A stretch of DNA of 22,004 bases from Deltaproteobacteria bacterium (GTDB taxonomy: Bacteria > Desulfobacterota > DSM-4660 > Desulfatiglandales > HGW-15), in the NCBI GenBank assembly GCA_016926135.1, contig JAFGPH010000036.1, positions 1 through 22,004 on the forward strand. Direction: 5' to 3'. The notes beneath the pieces were generated by a model, which saw only the letters and a list, made by a program, of their open reading frames with translations, was not told the origin of the DNA and ran no database searches. Positions within the stretch are counted from its first letter, which is position 1; each line of letters starts with the position of its first letter. This document shows, piece after piece, positions 14,622 through 21,510 of the stretch. A program made the translations under genes and the position numbers.

Positions 14622-15747
14622 CGCCATAGAGTGAACGGCAGTGGCCCTCGATCTCCCTCTCGGCCACCTTGACCATTTCCGCACTCTCCCTTCGATAAGC
14701 CTCAAAGAAGGTACGATAGAGACGCAGGAAATCTTGCTCTCCAAAGGTTCGCAGCAGAGAGCGGAAATCATCGACGCTTCCGGGACCGTAACGGCCCTCC
14801 GTCTCCATCTCGCGCAGGGCCTGGAGGAACCCCTCTACGGAAGGTTTCACACAGGAATCCCCTGCCCAGGCCATCTCTCCCACGCCCCCCCATCGATCCA
14901 GCCGCATGCGAAAGCTCAGGTCCAGGAAAAAGTAAAGCAGGGCCATCACCGGGTTGATGTCTTGATCCTCGCTGAAGATCACGAGCGGCTCATATCCGCG
15001 GGCCGTGGTGAGCCTAACGTCCACGACTTCCCCTGCGCTCTTCACCACAAAATCCCCTGCCGCATGGTGCCAGGGGTGGATGTGGAGGGAGGTACTCATA
15101 TTGTAGTAGAGGGTGAGGATCCGGGATGCCTGAAAATAGATCTCACGGCTTTCCCGGCTCCCTGCCTTTCGGTAGCCCCTCCGGTGGTCCCAGATGATCA
15201 GGTCCGCTTCCCCGGATTCAGACCGGTTGAGGTGCCATTCGTGATAGTCTTCAAACCATTCACCCATCATGAGGCTCAGTGCTGCAGGGCCTCTGGCCGT
15301 CTCCCACTCCAGCGCATCCAGAAAATAGGCCTCCGGCAGGCAAGGCAAATGCAAGGATTCCTGAAGGAATCGGATGGTCTCGAACTCCCTGGCCAGCCAT
15401 TGCCGATTGATCTCGGATACGGCCGTGCTCAGCGTAAATCTTGCCCTTGATCCGGATGCCAGGATCTCCACGCTTGCCAGGTGATACAGGGTGCCGTGTT
15501 TTTCACTTCGGATCAGGGCCTCATCGAGATCTCCGGCATGAACCGGCCTTTGCCACTTCCGGCTCAGGAGATCGCTCAGGGCTTCCTTTTGCCTCACAAA
15601 AAGAAAATGCTCGATGGCCCGGAAATAGTCTTTCAGTTTCAGAGAGGGATGCTCCTCCAAAGGATTGACCAGGAATCGCCTGGCAAGAAGGGGCTCGTCC
15701 GCCGGGATGTCGCCCTCCGGGGAAGAAAACAGGAATCGGACTTTCAT
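14599..15747 (-). CDS. Unrecognised 382-residue protein coupled to the HEAT-like gene
   Basis: I cannot assign a family. The protein begins MKVRFLFSSPEGDIPADEPL and is soluble by eye, without signal peptide or convincing membrane helix. The middle part has REFETIRFLQESLHLPCLPEAYFLD, then TSLHIHPWHHAAGDFVVK and VVDVRLTTARGYEPL. The spacing of a conserved-looking Glu, an HPWHHxxxDF block and a following DVR block faintly recalls aminoglycoside-phosphotransferase/kinase folds, but the canonical HxD and D(F/W)(D/E) motifs are not intact, so I do not claim kinase activity. Its ATG overlaps the upstream gene's TGA (ATGA, 15744-15747), implying translational coupling and a shared function. It converges on and overlaps the YkgJ-type gene by 23 bp. 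Confidence 0.8.
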   Translation of the reverse strand: MKVRFLFSSPEGDIPADEPLLARRFLVNPLEEHPSLKLKDYFRAIEHFLFVRQKEALSDLLSRKWQRPVHAGDLDEALIRSEKHGTLYHLASVEILASGSRARFTLSTAVSEINRQWLAREFETIRFLQESLHLPCLPEAYFLDALEWETARGPAALSLMMGEWFEDYHEWHLNRSESGEADLIIWDHRRGYRKAGSRESREIYFQASRILTLYYNMSTSLHIHPWHHAAGDFVVKSAGEVVDVRLTTARGYEPLVIFSEDQDINPVMALLYFFLDLSFRMRLDRWGGVGEMAWAGDSCVKPSVEGFLQALREMETEGRYGPGSVDDFRSLLRTFGEQDFLRLYRTFFEAYRRESAEMVKVAEREIEGHCRSLYGVIQTLPG

Positions 15748-16808
15748 ATCCTGCTCAAGGCTTCCGCGGCCAGTCGGCCGACGGTTGTGGGCTGAAGGCC
15801 CCCTTGCCGGTAGACATTCATCTCGGCCTCGTCATCCCGGAGTTTTTCAAGGGTTTCCCTGGCTGCGACCGCCCTCAGGGTTCCGAGGATCTGGGCTGCG
15901 GTTCCTCGTACCGCTGGCTCCGGGTGCATGAGAAAGGGCAGGATCCGGGGGCAGAGACTCTCCAAAAGATCGGCTCTGGATTCCGCAATCCTTCCCAGAG
16001 CCCGGAGGACGCCCTCCAGGATCGAGGGGGTTCGAGAGAGGTGAATGAGCTGGGGGAGGAATCCGGAAAACAGATCCGGTTGGCAAGCCAGGATCTCGCC
16101 GATGGCATCCAGTGCGCCCCAGCTTGAGGCGGCTGTGTCCGTGACGGAAGAAAAAAGGCCCTGAAGAAGCTTCGTAATGGATTCGGGATCCGACCGGGCA
16201 ATGACGGAAGAAACTTTTCCGAGAGCCTCCGCGGCCCTTCTGAGAAGGAGTGGGTCTGCGGAGTAAAGCAATCGCCTCAGGTCCCTCAGGATTCTCTTGT
16301 CCTCGGCTGCCGCGCAGAGGAGCGGCTCGAGATCGTAGGCCGCCACCAGGGCCTCCACTTCCTTTTTGGAGAACGATTTCTTTCCCCTGGCGGCAGGTGG
16401 GGGTGTGCGGGAAAAAACCTCCTTTTCATTTTGAGGCAGGCAGAGCTGTTTCTGCAGCCGGATGAAGAGAAGGGTGCCGGCAATGCGCCTTCCCTGATGC
16501 ACACCGCCGTAAATGATGAGGTGGGTCTCCGGGTCGTAATGCTGGACCTGTTTTTCCAGGTAGTCTTCTTCCGGCAGGAGATCCCAGGCTGCATCCCAGT
16601 TTCCGCCGCAGGCAGCCACCAGGGCCTCGCTCATGGCTGTTCCCAGATTGTGCCCCGTCACGTCACAGGCAAAGACGGCCCCACAGGAACACCGGCCCAG
16701 CGGCATCTCTCCACGGGGACGCTCCCCGGGCCTTTCCAGCAAACTGCCGCAAAAGGGGCAGGCAGGCTTGTCGATGATGTCTCTTCCCTGAAATCTTCCC
16801 ACCAGCAT
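15744..16808 (-). CDS. Zinc-ribbon protein with HEAT-like C-terminal repeats
   Basis: The 354-residue protein starts with a likely zinc ribbon: Cys17/Cys20 (CPFCG) and Cys40/Cys42 (RCSCG), with Cys48 nearby. A central basic linker (TPPPAARGKKSFSKKEVEAL) leads to a helical C-terminal part with HEAT-like repeats, for example LLYSADPLLLRRAAEALGKV, then SWGALDAIGEILACQPDLF, SILEGVLRALGRIAESRADL and EPAVRGTAAQILGTLRAV. Such repeats bind proteins. It may correspond to the DVU0298-type family of sulfate reducers, but that is memory only and unverified. It has no signal peptide. No good Shine-Dalgarno precedes the ATG at 16808. It is followed, with a 4-nt overlap, by the 382-residue gene. Confidence 0.82.
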   Translation of the reverse strand: MLVGRFQGRDIIDKPACPFCGSLLERPGERPRGEMPLGRCSCGAVFACDVTGHNLGTAMSEALVAACGGNWDAAWDLLPEEDYLEKQVQHYDPETHLIIYGGVHQGRRIAGTLLFIRLQKQLCLPQNEKEVFSRTPPPAARGKKSFSKKEVEALVAAYDLEPLLCAAAEDKRILRDLRRLLYSADPLLLRRAAEALGKVSSVIARSDPESITKLLQGLFSSVTDTAASSWGALDAIGEILACQPDLFSGFLPQLIHLSRTPSILEGVLRALGRIAESRADLLESLCPRILPFLMHPEPAVRGTAAQILGTLRAVAARETLEKLRDDEAEMNVYRQGGLQPTTVGRLAAEALSRI

Positions 16809-16811
16809 GAA

Positions 16812-16988
16812 AAATATCTCTCACAGAGATCACAGAGGGGGCAGAGGTTAGGCCTCTATCAGGGGCTCATTCAAGGTCAACGCTTCAGCAAATCCTTCCT
16901 TCGACATTCGATATTCTGGATTCGATATTCTGCGGTTCGCTTGTGCTTTCCCCCCTGCACCATGCCCCTTGTCCCTTGAACCTTTCAG
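16812..16988 (+). repeat. Repeat-rich gap: dispersed repeat copy 3, a tandem 13-mer and heptads
   Basis: The 180-bp gap between two minus-strand genes contains TCTCTCACAGAGATCACAG (from about 16816), matching copies near 5644 and 7315. It also has two copies of ATTCGATATTCTG (16906-16918 and 16920-16932) one base apart, and a CCCTTGT/CCCTTGA/ACCTTTC run (about 16967-16986) resembling the heptads near 3820. No gene is supported. Confidence 0.55.
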
Positions 16989-17225
16989 TCACAAATCCAG
17001 GTCGATGCCGCACCCCTCTTCATCATACTCGAAATCCACAATCTCGAAATCATCCCCCCGGGACCTGAAGTGAATCTGCCAGTTCCGGTAGCGGGGTCCG
17101 GCAAACTCGCAGCCGATATTCCCGAGTCGGGCCTGGAGCCTGCCCAGCTTTGGCGCCACTTCGCTTTCAAATAATTCCCGCAGGAGCGTCCTGTCTTCAT
17201 CGGTCAGCGTGTGGCTGGGATTCAC
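16989..17225 (-). CDS. Unrecognised 78-residue acidic protein coupled to the FmdB-like gene
   Basis: A GTG at 17225-17223 overlaps the TGA of the upstream gene as GTGA, a classic coupling arrangement, and opens a 78-residue frame. The sequence begins VNPSHTLTDEDRTLLRELF, has a helical charged N-terminal half and ends strongly acidic (DDFEIVDFEYDEEGCGIDLDL). There is no signal peptide or membrane segment. The same frame stays open further upstream to 17369, but that part only reads the FmdB-like gene out of frame. I do not recognise the family. Context suggests a small partner of the zinc-ribbon protein encoded just before it. Confidence 0.65.
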   Translation of the reverse strand: MNPSHTLTDEDRTLLRELFESEVAPKLGRLQARLGNIGCEFAGPRYRNWQIHFRSRGDDFEIVDFEYDEEGCGIDLDL

Positions 17226-17464
17226 TTGGTAGGACCCGGTATGTCCAGGGACATGCAGGAACCACCGGATGCGCACGAGCGGGTGGTGATCCGGGGTTGC
17301 TCTCCAACCCCCCGGGCCATCACGTGGCTGGTCCTGCTGACGACCCTCTCCAGGGATTCCGACCTGCAATCCGGGCAGGCCATCTCCACAGACTCATCGG
17401 ACCGGAAGAGGATCTTCTCGAAAACGTTACCGCATTCCATGCAACGAAACTCGAAAATAGGCAT
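17222..17464 (-). CDS. FmdB-family zinc-ribbon protein
   Basis: The 80-residue product begins MPIFEFRCMECGNVFEKIL, the signature start of the FmdB/CxxC_CxxC_SSSS family, with zinc ligands Cys8, Cys11, Cys30 and Cys33. The tail adds another cysteine pair (SCASGGSC). The family is often annotated as regulatory because of FmdB of methylotrophs, but function is unproven. I chose the ATG at 17464 rather than 17479 because the family starts with MP(I/T)(Y/F)E and because GGGGGAG stands just upstream. The next gene overlaps its stop codon by 4 nt. Confidence 0.88.
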   Translation of the reverse strand: MPIFEFRCMECGNVFEKILFRSDESVEMACPDCRSESLERVVSRTSHVMARGVGEQPRITTRSCASGGSCMSLDIPGPTK

Positions 17465-17531
17465 TGTCCACTCCCCCATCGGACGCGTGATTCACCGGGG
17501 AATACATGAGGTCATTTCGGCCGGAGCGAAC

Positions 17532-17548
17532 CCCGGATGCAATCCGGG
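17532..17548. other. GC-rich hairpin in a divergent intergenic region
   Basis: CCCGGAT, loop GCA, ATCCGGG form a perfect 7-bp stem between the divergent FmdB-like and ATP-grasp genes. No T tract follows, so it is not a terminator. It could be an operator or RNA structure; a partial further copy of the arm (GAATCCGGA) lies at 17552-17560. Confidence 0.35.
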
Positions 17549-17645
17549 TCGGAATCCGGATAAGCGATGAATGCCGGATCAGGTCCCGCATGTCGCTATG
17601 TCTGTTTGTCGGAATGATGAAAAAATGCTCTGCGAATCTCTTCTC

Positions 17646-17675
17646 TTCACGCACCGTGCTCAGATAGACTATAGT
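17646..17675 (+). promoter_or_regulatory. Possible promoter of the ATP-grasp gene
   Basis: TTCACG (17646-17651) and TATAGT (17670-17675) are 18 bp apart, and TATAGT is one base from consensus. The predicted start near 17682 leaves only about 15 nt before ATG17697, just containing the GGGGAG ribosome binding site. The weak -35 makes this tentative. Confidence 0.4.
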
Positions 17676-17696
17676 GACCAGGGGAGACAAAGTCAA

Positions 17697-18545
17697 ATGA
17701 TCCTGTCCTTTCATCCCTGCTTTGCCGCAGATGCGCAGATCATCCTGGGAGACAGAGAAATCACGAGAGAAGACCTGTCCCTCATCGAGGATGCCGAGGC
17801 CATTCTTCTGCCCCAGGGGTGCCCCGTTACGCTCTACCGGGCCGTCGAGACTTGCCCCGGTGTCGTTTTTCCGAACTACGACATGAGGTTCCGGTACACG
17901 GGCAAGAGGGGGCAAAGTGTTCTTTTCGAAAGAATGGGGTGGCCCCACCCGGCGACCATGCGGTGGGGGTCGGTCCGTGATTTCCGTGATTACCTGCGTC
18001 ATTCGGGAGACCTTCCCCATCGGATGCCTTTTTTCCTGAAGAGAGACCTCTCCCATGAGGGGACCGGCGTCTATCTGATTGGGGAGATGACCCGGATCGA
18101 GTTTGTGCTGCGGGAGATAGAAAGATGCGGGGATTCCGGGTTCATTTCTCAAGACTGTATTCCCTGCGACGGAAATGTCCTCCGGGTGGTGATTCTTGGA
18201 AGGAAGGCGCTCTCCTACTGGAAAAGGCCGGAGCGCGCCGATGAGCTTGTGATTTCCGCCGGCCGGAACGCCTGGATCGACACGCAGTGGAGGGAAGACC
18301 TTCAGGAAAAGGGACGAGCCGAGGCCCTTCGATTCAGCGAAGAGTCCGGGATCAACCTGGCCGCCATGGATTTCGTGTTCTCCACAGCGGATCCCGCCCC
18401 CCGGCCCCTGATTCTGGAGATCAACTACTATTTCGGCAGGCGCGGCCTGGGCGGTTCGCTCCGTTACTACCGGCTGCTGTATGATGCCATCCATGAGTGG
18501 CTTATCGAACAGGGCATAGACCCCGGCCCGCTGAGTCTCGTGTAG
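17697..18545 (+). CDS. RimK/glutathione-synthetase-like ATP-grasp protein
   Basis: The 282-residue protein has the layout of the RimK/GshB ATP-grasp group: an N-terminal substrate part, then PFFLKRDLSHEGTGVYLI (ATP-binding lysine and glycine-rich loop), SGFISQDCIPCDGNVLRVVI (the Q-x-x-I...R-V-V strand), an ISAGRNAW block where the family has its G-x-x-x-N loop, AAMDFVF, and the Mg-binding LILEINYYFGRRGL. Such enzymes join a carboxylate to an amine or thiol using ATP; the substrate is not evident. ATG17697 was chosen because GGGGAG lies 9 nt upstream, while the in-frame ATG at 17571 lacks a site and would sit before the likely promoter. It is divergent from the FmdB-like gene. Confidence 0.82.
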   Translation: MILSFHPCFAADAQIILGDREITREDLSLIEDAEAILLPQGCPVTLYRAVETCPGVVFPNYDMRFRYTGKRGQSVLFERMGWPHPATMRWGSVRDFRDYLRHSGDLPHRMPFFLKRDLSHEGTGVYLIGEMTRIEFVLREIERCGDSGFISQDCIPCDGNVLRVVILGRKALSYWKRPERADELVISAGRNAWIDTQWREDLQEKGRAEALRFSEESGINLAAMDFVFSTADPAPRPLILEINYYFGRRGLGGSLRYYRLLYDAIHEWLIEQGIDPGPLSLV

Positions 18546-18599
18546 GGTGAGGTGATAGGGCGATAAGAACTCGCTTCAGATGTGCCGGGGTATAGGGGC
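18544..18599 (+). repeat. Direct repeat, left copy flanking the DUF4143 ATPase gene
   Basis: AGGGTGAGGTG (18544-18554), the core GATAAGAACTCGCTTCAGAT (18562-18581) and a GTATAGGGG end recur at 19940-20004 in the same order and orientation. The core is identical over 20 nt; between the 5' block and core this copy has 7 nt where the other has 17. The left copy begins at the stop codon of the ATP-grasp gene. Confidence 0.8.
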
Positions 18600-18715
18600 T
18601 GCGTCTTGGCCATCCGGGGTGGGGGGCGGGTTTCACTTCTTCTCGAATCCAAGGATGCTCGAAGATGATTCTGGCGGACATGGCATGTGAAAAACTTGAA
18701 TCCCTGCACCACAAT

Positions 18716-18748
18716 ATGCTGATTGTCAATTTAATTGACAATCAGCAT
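18716..18748. promoter_or_regulatory. Perfect 33-bp palindrome at the promoter of the DUF4143 ATPase gene
   Basis: Two 16-nt arms (ATGCTGATTGTCAATT and its exact complement) surround one central T. The right arm contains TTGACA (18735-18740), which is 17 bp before TACAAG (18758-18763), a plausible -10. The site thus covers the -35 region and ends 22 bp before the ATG. An operator for a dimeric regulator, possibly autoregulation, is the simplest reading. Confidence 0.7.
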
Positions 18749-18770
18749 TCCTTGCGATACAAGGTCAGCC

Positions 18771-19946
18771 ATGATCAAGAGAGACATAGAAGGATCGGTG
18801 AGAGACCTGGTCAAGGGCTATCCTGCCATAGCGCTGACAGGACCTCGGCAATCCGGCAAGACGACTCTGGCAAGGTACCTGTTTGCGGACAGACCTTATG
18901 TATCGCTTGAAAACCCCGATAATCGTGAATTGGCCACGACCGACCCGCGTGGCTTTCTTGAGAAATACCACGAGGGTGCTGTCCTGGATGAAATCCAGAA
19001 CTGCCCCGCACTCTTTTCGTACCTTCAGGGGGTCCTCGACGCTTCGTCTGAAATGGGGCGTTTTGTCCTGACCGGTTCACAGCAATTTGGGTTGCTGGCT
19101 GGAGTTACCCAGTCACTAGCCGGTCGAATCGCCATGGTTCAGTTGCTCCCCTTCACATGCGGAGAGGCGTACGCAGGCAAACCTCCCGCTCTTGAGGAGG
19201 TGCTGTTTCGCGGACTCTATCCGCCCGTCCATGACCGGAACCTCGATCCGTCCGTTTGGAATGCCAACTACATGCAGACCTACATCGAAAGAGACGTGCG
19301 GAAAATGGTCAATGTCAGGGACCTGAGTGTTTTTCAACGATTCGTGCGCTTGTGCGCGGGACGGGTTGGGCAACTGCTCAACCTCTCCCAGCTTGCCGCA
19401 GACGCGGGAATCACCCACAATACCGCCAGGGCATGGATTTCCATTTTGGAGGCGGCCTATATCGTTTTCCTGCTCCAACCCCATCATCGCAATTTCAGTA
19501 AGCGGATCATCAAGACGCCCAAACTATATTTCCATGACACGGGATTGGCGATATGGCTCCTTGGCATGCACAAACCGGAGCAGATCGAAACGTGCCCGCA
19601 GAGAGGGGCCTTGTTTGAGAATTGGGTGATAAGCGAGATGATCAAGCACCGATTTAATCGAGGCGTCATGTCGAATCTCTATTTCTGGAGAGATCGTGCA
19701 GGCCATGAGGTGGATGTGATAATCGAGGAGGCCGGCAATCTGATTCCGATCGAGGTGAAGTCAGGCCAGACCGTGAATAGCGATTACTTTAAGGGGATTG
19801 ACTACTGGTTGGAACTTGCCAGGCCGCCCAAGCCTCGAGCCTGCCTAGTCTATGCTGGCAAAGAAAATCACAAACGCAAAGAGACCGAAGTCGTGTCCTG
19901 GCGGAATCTCGCGGGACGCGGACCCCATCCGCTTTTGACAGGGTGA
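18771..19946 (+). CDS. AAA ATPase with DUF4143 domain
   Basis: The 391-residue protein is a member of the large AAA_14/DUF4143 group. The N-terminal ATPase has Walker A GPRQSGKT (24-31), Walker B AVLDEIQ with Asp73-Glu74, and a sensor-like LTGSQQF. The DUF4143 part holds YIERDVRKM, a predicted winged-helix segment (LSQLAADAGITHNTARAWI) and a C-terminal block (HEVDVIIEEAGNLIPIEVKSG) whose D...E-x-K spacing looks like a PD-(D/E)XK nuclease fold. The family's role is unknown; such genes are widespread, mobile and often occur singly. ATG18771 has AAGG 6 nt upstream; an in-frame TTG at 18735 lies inside the palindrome and is rejected. The stop codon lies within the right copy of a flanking direct repeat. 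Confidence 0.9.
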   Translation: MIKRDIEGSVRDLVKGYPAIALTGPRQSGKTTLARYLFADRPYVSLENPDNRELATTDPRGFLEKYHEGAVLDEIQNCPALFSYLQGVLDASSEMGRFVLTGSQQFGLLAGVTQSLAGRIAMVQLLPFTCGEAYAGKPPALEEVLFRGLYPPVHDRNLDPSVWNANYMQTYIERDVRKMVNVRDLSVFQRFVRLCAGRVGQLLNLSQLAADAGITHNTARAWISILEAAYIVFLLQPHHRNFSKRIIKTPKLYFHDTGLAIWLLGMHKPEQIETCPQRGALFENWVISEMIKHRFNRGVMSNLYFWRDRAGHEVDVIIEEAGNLIPIEVKSGQTVNSDYFKGIDYWLELARPPKPRACLVYAGKENHKRKETEVVSWRNLAGRGPHPLLTG

Positions 19947-20004
19947 GGTGTGTGATTGTGTGATTGTGATAAGAACTCGCTTCAGATTTGTGGGAGTATA
20001 AGGG
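19940..20004 (+). repeat. Direct repeat, right copy flanking the DUF4143 ATPase gene
   Basis: The copy comprises AGGGTGAGGTG (19940-19950), a short TGTGATTG tandem, the identical 20-nt core (19968-19987) and a GTATAAGGG end. The TGA stop of the ATPase gene (19944-19946) is inside it. It lies 1396 bp from the left copy. Confidence 0.8.
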
Positions 20005-20339
20005 AATCCGCCCTTGTGTGTCAAGAGAGTGATGGGCACTTCATGCTGGGGTCCGGGGGCTTGTACTGGCCGTGGCGACAACGGATGATATGGTCCGTAA
20101 CGAACGGAAAGCTGCGGAAGCCTGATCTTTAGTGACGGAAGGCATTTTGAGGGAGAAAGGGGCGGAGATCACCCTCCAGGCCGCATGTTGATTTCACAGT
20201 CAGACAGCGACATCCGCAGGGCTCACCGGGTCGACATAAAGCCCGTTATCGGAAGGGGAGACCTGCGACTCCCTGGCCCAGACCGATCACCGATCCCTTA
20301 CCTAAGGAGGCCAATCGTCGGCGGTGTGTGGCCCATACC
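20005..20339. other. Intergenic stretch without recognisable gene
   Basis: I see no supported coding region here. The one small frame (20185-20379) lacks a ribosome binding site and looks random. The stretch lies between the direct repeat and an IS91-type transposase remnant, so it may be decayed element sequence. Confidence 0.4.
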
Positions 20340-20635
20340 TCACGAACAAAAACCAGTCGCGCCAGGGCGGGCTGAATAATCGATATGGGGCTCGGTGGAT
20401 AGCATCTGAGCATTGGGCATCAAGGGTGGAGGCCTGGGTTTGATGTCCCAGAGACCGAGGTGTTTGAGGATCTTTTTTATGACCTCCTGTTTTTCCACAT
20501 GTCGGCCAACCACTCTAAGGCGTCGAAGCTTTTCTCGCTCTTCGCGTCCTTGGATCTATAAACCACTTCGGATTCGTCCGTGATGCAGGTCATCCTCTCC
20601 TGGGAGAACGAGGCCCGGATGATATATTTGCAACC
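20340..20635 (-). pseudogene. IS91-family (Y2-type) transposase remnant
   Basis: On the minus strand, 20635 downward reads GCKYIIRASFSQERM, then EVVYRSKDAKSEKSFDALEW, which I recognise as the late part of IS91/IS801-type transposases (usual form IIRASFSQERM...V-Y-x-S-K-D-G...ALEWLA). The frame hits a stop at about 20482. In another frame RLRVVGRHVEKQEVIKKILK and HLGLWDIKPRPPP continue with the family's extreme C-terminus, ending at a TGA at 20340-20342. The usual segment between the two (MVRYYGxYSN region) is missing, so an internal deletion and frameshift broke the gene. The 5' three quarters, including the catalytic tyrosines, are absent. The family recognition is by memory. Confidence 0.7.
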
Positions 20636-20818
20636 CTCATTTTGCCATGGAGTGCGAGATCACCGCGGAAGCAATATGCATATCGAGATAGAGGATGACT
20701 GGATGATGCAGGCCGATCGAGGCTGATCTTGCATGGCATGATGAAGGAAGCGACAGCCAGAGTCAACGGGTTTCGGCTCGCCGTCATTTTCCCATTGACA
20801 GATGCATATTTTGATACC

Positions 20819-20835
20819 ATTATGATATCTATAAT
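20819..20835. promoter_or_regulatory. -10 box overlapped by a near-palindrome upstream of the vapBC pair
   Basis: TATAAT (20830-20835) is a perfect -10 hexamer. Together with ATTAT (20819-20823) around the palindromic GATATC (20824-20829) it forms a near-symmetrical site. A TTGACA stands at 20795-20800, 17 bp before a CATTAT, so the exact start is ambiguous. Toxin-antitoxin pairs commonly repress themselves at such sites. Confidence 0.45.
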
Positions 20836-20863
20836 AGATGGCTTATCTTACAGAGGTATCTAC

Positions 20864-21124
20864 ATGAAAGCGATTACCTTGAGGGGTCTGGACGAAACGA
20901 CCGGAGAGAGGCTCAAGAAAGCGGCCAGGCAAGAGGGAAAGAGTTCGAATCAGTTCATCCTGGACACGCTGAAAGAGCGTCTCGGGATGAAGAAACAGAA
21001 GAAATATACGGTCGTCCACCACGATCTGGATCATCTCTTCGGCAAATGGCATGACGCCGAGTTCCAAGAGATCCAAGGGAAAATCGACTCGGAGCGCAAG
21101 ATCGATCGGGAATTGTGGCCGTGA
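20864..21124 (+). CDS. Ribbon-helix-helix antitoxin, VapB/FitA-like
   Basis: The 86-residue protein begins MKAITLRGLDETTGERLKKA, a beta strand followed by helices, with KSSNQFILDTLKERLG completing a ribbon-helix-helix DNA-binding domain (residues about 1-42). The C-terminal tail (YTVVHHDLDHLFGKWHDAEF onward) is the part that would wrap around and block the toxin. ATG20864 has AGAGG 7 nt upstream. The stop overlaps the start of the PIN-domain toxin gene (GTGA), so the two are translationally coupled, as in VapBC systems. It presumably neutralises the neighbouring toxin and represses its own promoter. Confidence 0.88.
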   Translation: MKAITLRGLDETTGERLKKAARQEGKSSNQFILDTLKERLGMKKQKKYTVVHHDLDHLFGKWHDAEFQEIQGKIDSERKIDRELWP

Positions 21125-21510
21125 GAAACCTGCTAATCGACACCAATATCTATTCTTCTGCCCTCAAGGGGGAGGATCATGCGGTTTCCGTGCTGCAGCA
21201 GGCACCGGAGATCGGTATATGCGCGATCAGCATCGGCGAATTGCTCTCGGGCTTTAAGGGCGGGAAGAAAGAGAAGGAGAATCGAAAGGAGCTGGCGGAG
21301 TTCCTGGATGCACCCAGGGTACGGCTGTATGGGATCGATGAAGATACCGGAGAGTTTTACGCCTCAGTACTCAATGACCTGAGGAGGAAGGGAAGCCCCA
21401 TTCCTACCAACGACTTGTGGATAGCCTCGGTTGCATTGCAGCATGGGCTTCCGTTGTTCACCAGGGACCGGCACTTCGAGCGCGTACCCGGACTGGTGCT
21501 CATCCTTTGA
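21121..21510 (+). CDS. PIN-domain ribonuclease toxin, VapC-like
   Basis: The 129-residue product has the PIN-domain acidic set: Asp7 in LLIDTNIYSS, Glu40 in SIGELLSG, Asp98 in PTNDLWIAS and Asp116 in FTRDRHFERV. All catalytic positions are present and the length is normal, so the toxin should be an active Mg-dependent RNase, typically cutting tRNA or rRNA. I chose GTG21121, which overlaps the antitoxin stop; another in-frame GTG lies at 21115. The gene is followed, in the same frame and directly after its stop, by a truncated hicA. Confidence 0.9.
   Translation: MRNLLIDTNIYSSALKGEDHAVSVLQQAPEIGICAISIGELLSGFKGGKKEKENRKELAEFLDAPRVRLYGIDEDTGEFYASVLNDLRRKGSPIPTNDLWIASVALQHGLPLFTRDRHFERVPGLVLIL

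Noticed and set aside
16989..17369. 126-residue version of the acidic protein starting at 17369
   Set aside because: The extra N-terminus merely translates the FmdB-like gene out of frame. The GTG overlapping that gene's stop codon is a better start.
18467..18741. Two small minus-strand frames (81 and 79 residues) across the left direct repeat
   Set aside because: Their resemblance to a minus-strand frame over 19845-20081 comes only from the shared DNA repeat. Neither has start signals.
20185..20379. 64-residue + frame in the region before the transposase remnant
   Set aside because: It has no ribosome binding site and no motif, and it overlaps the antisense end of the IS91 remnant.
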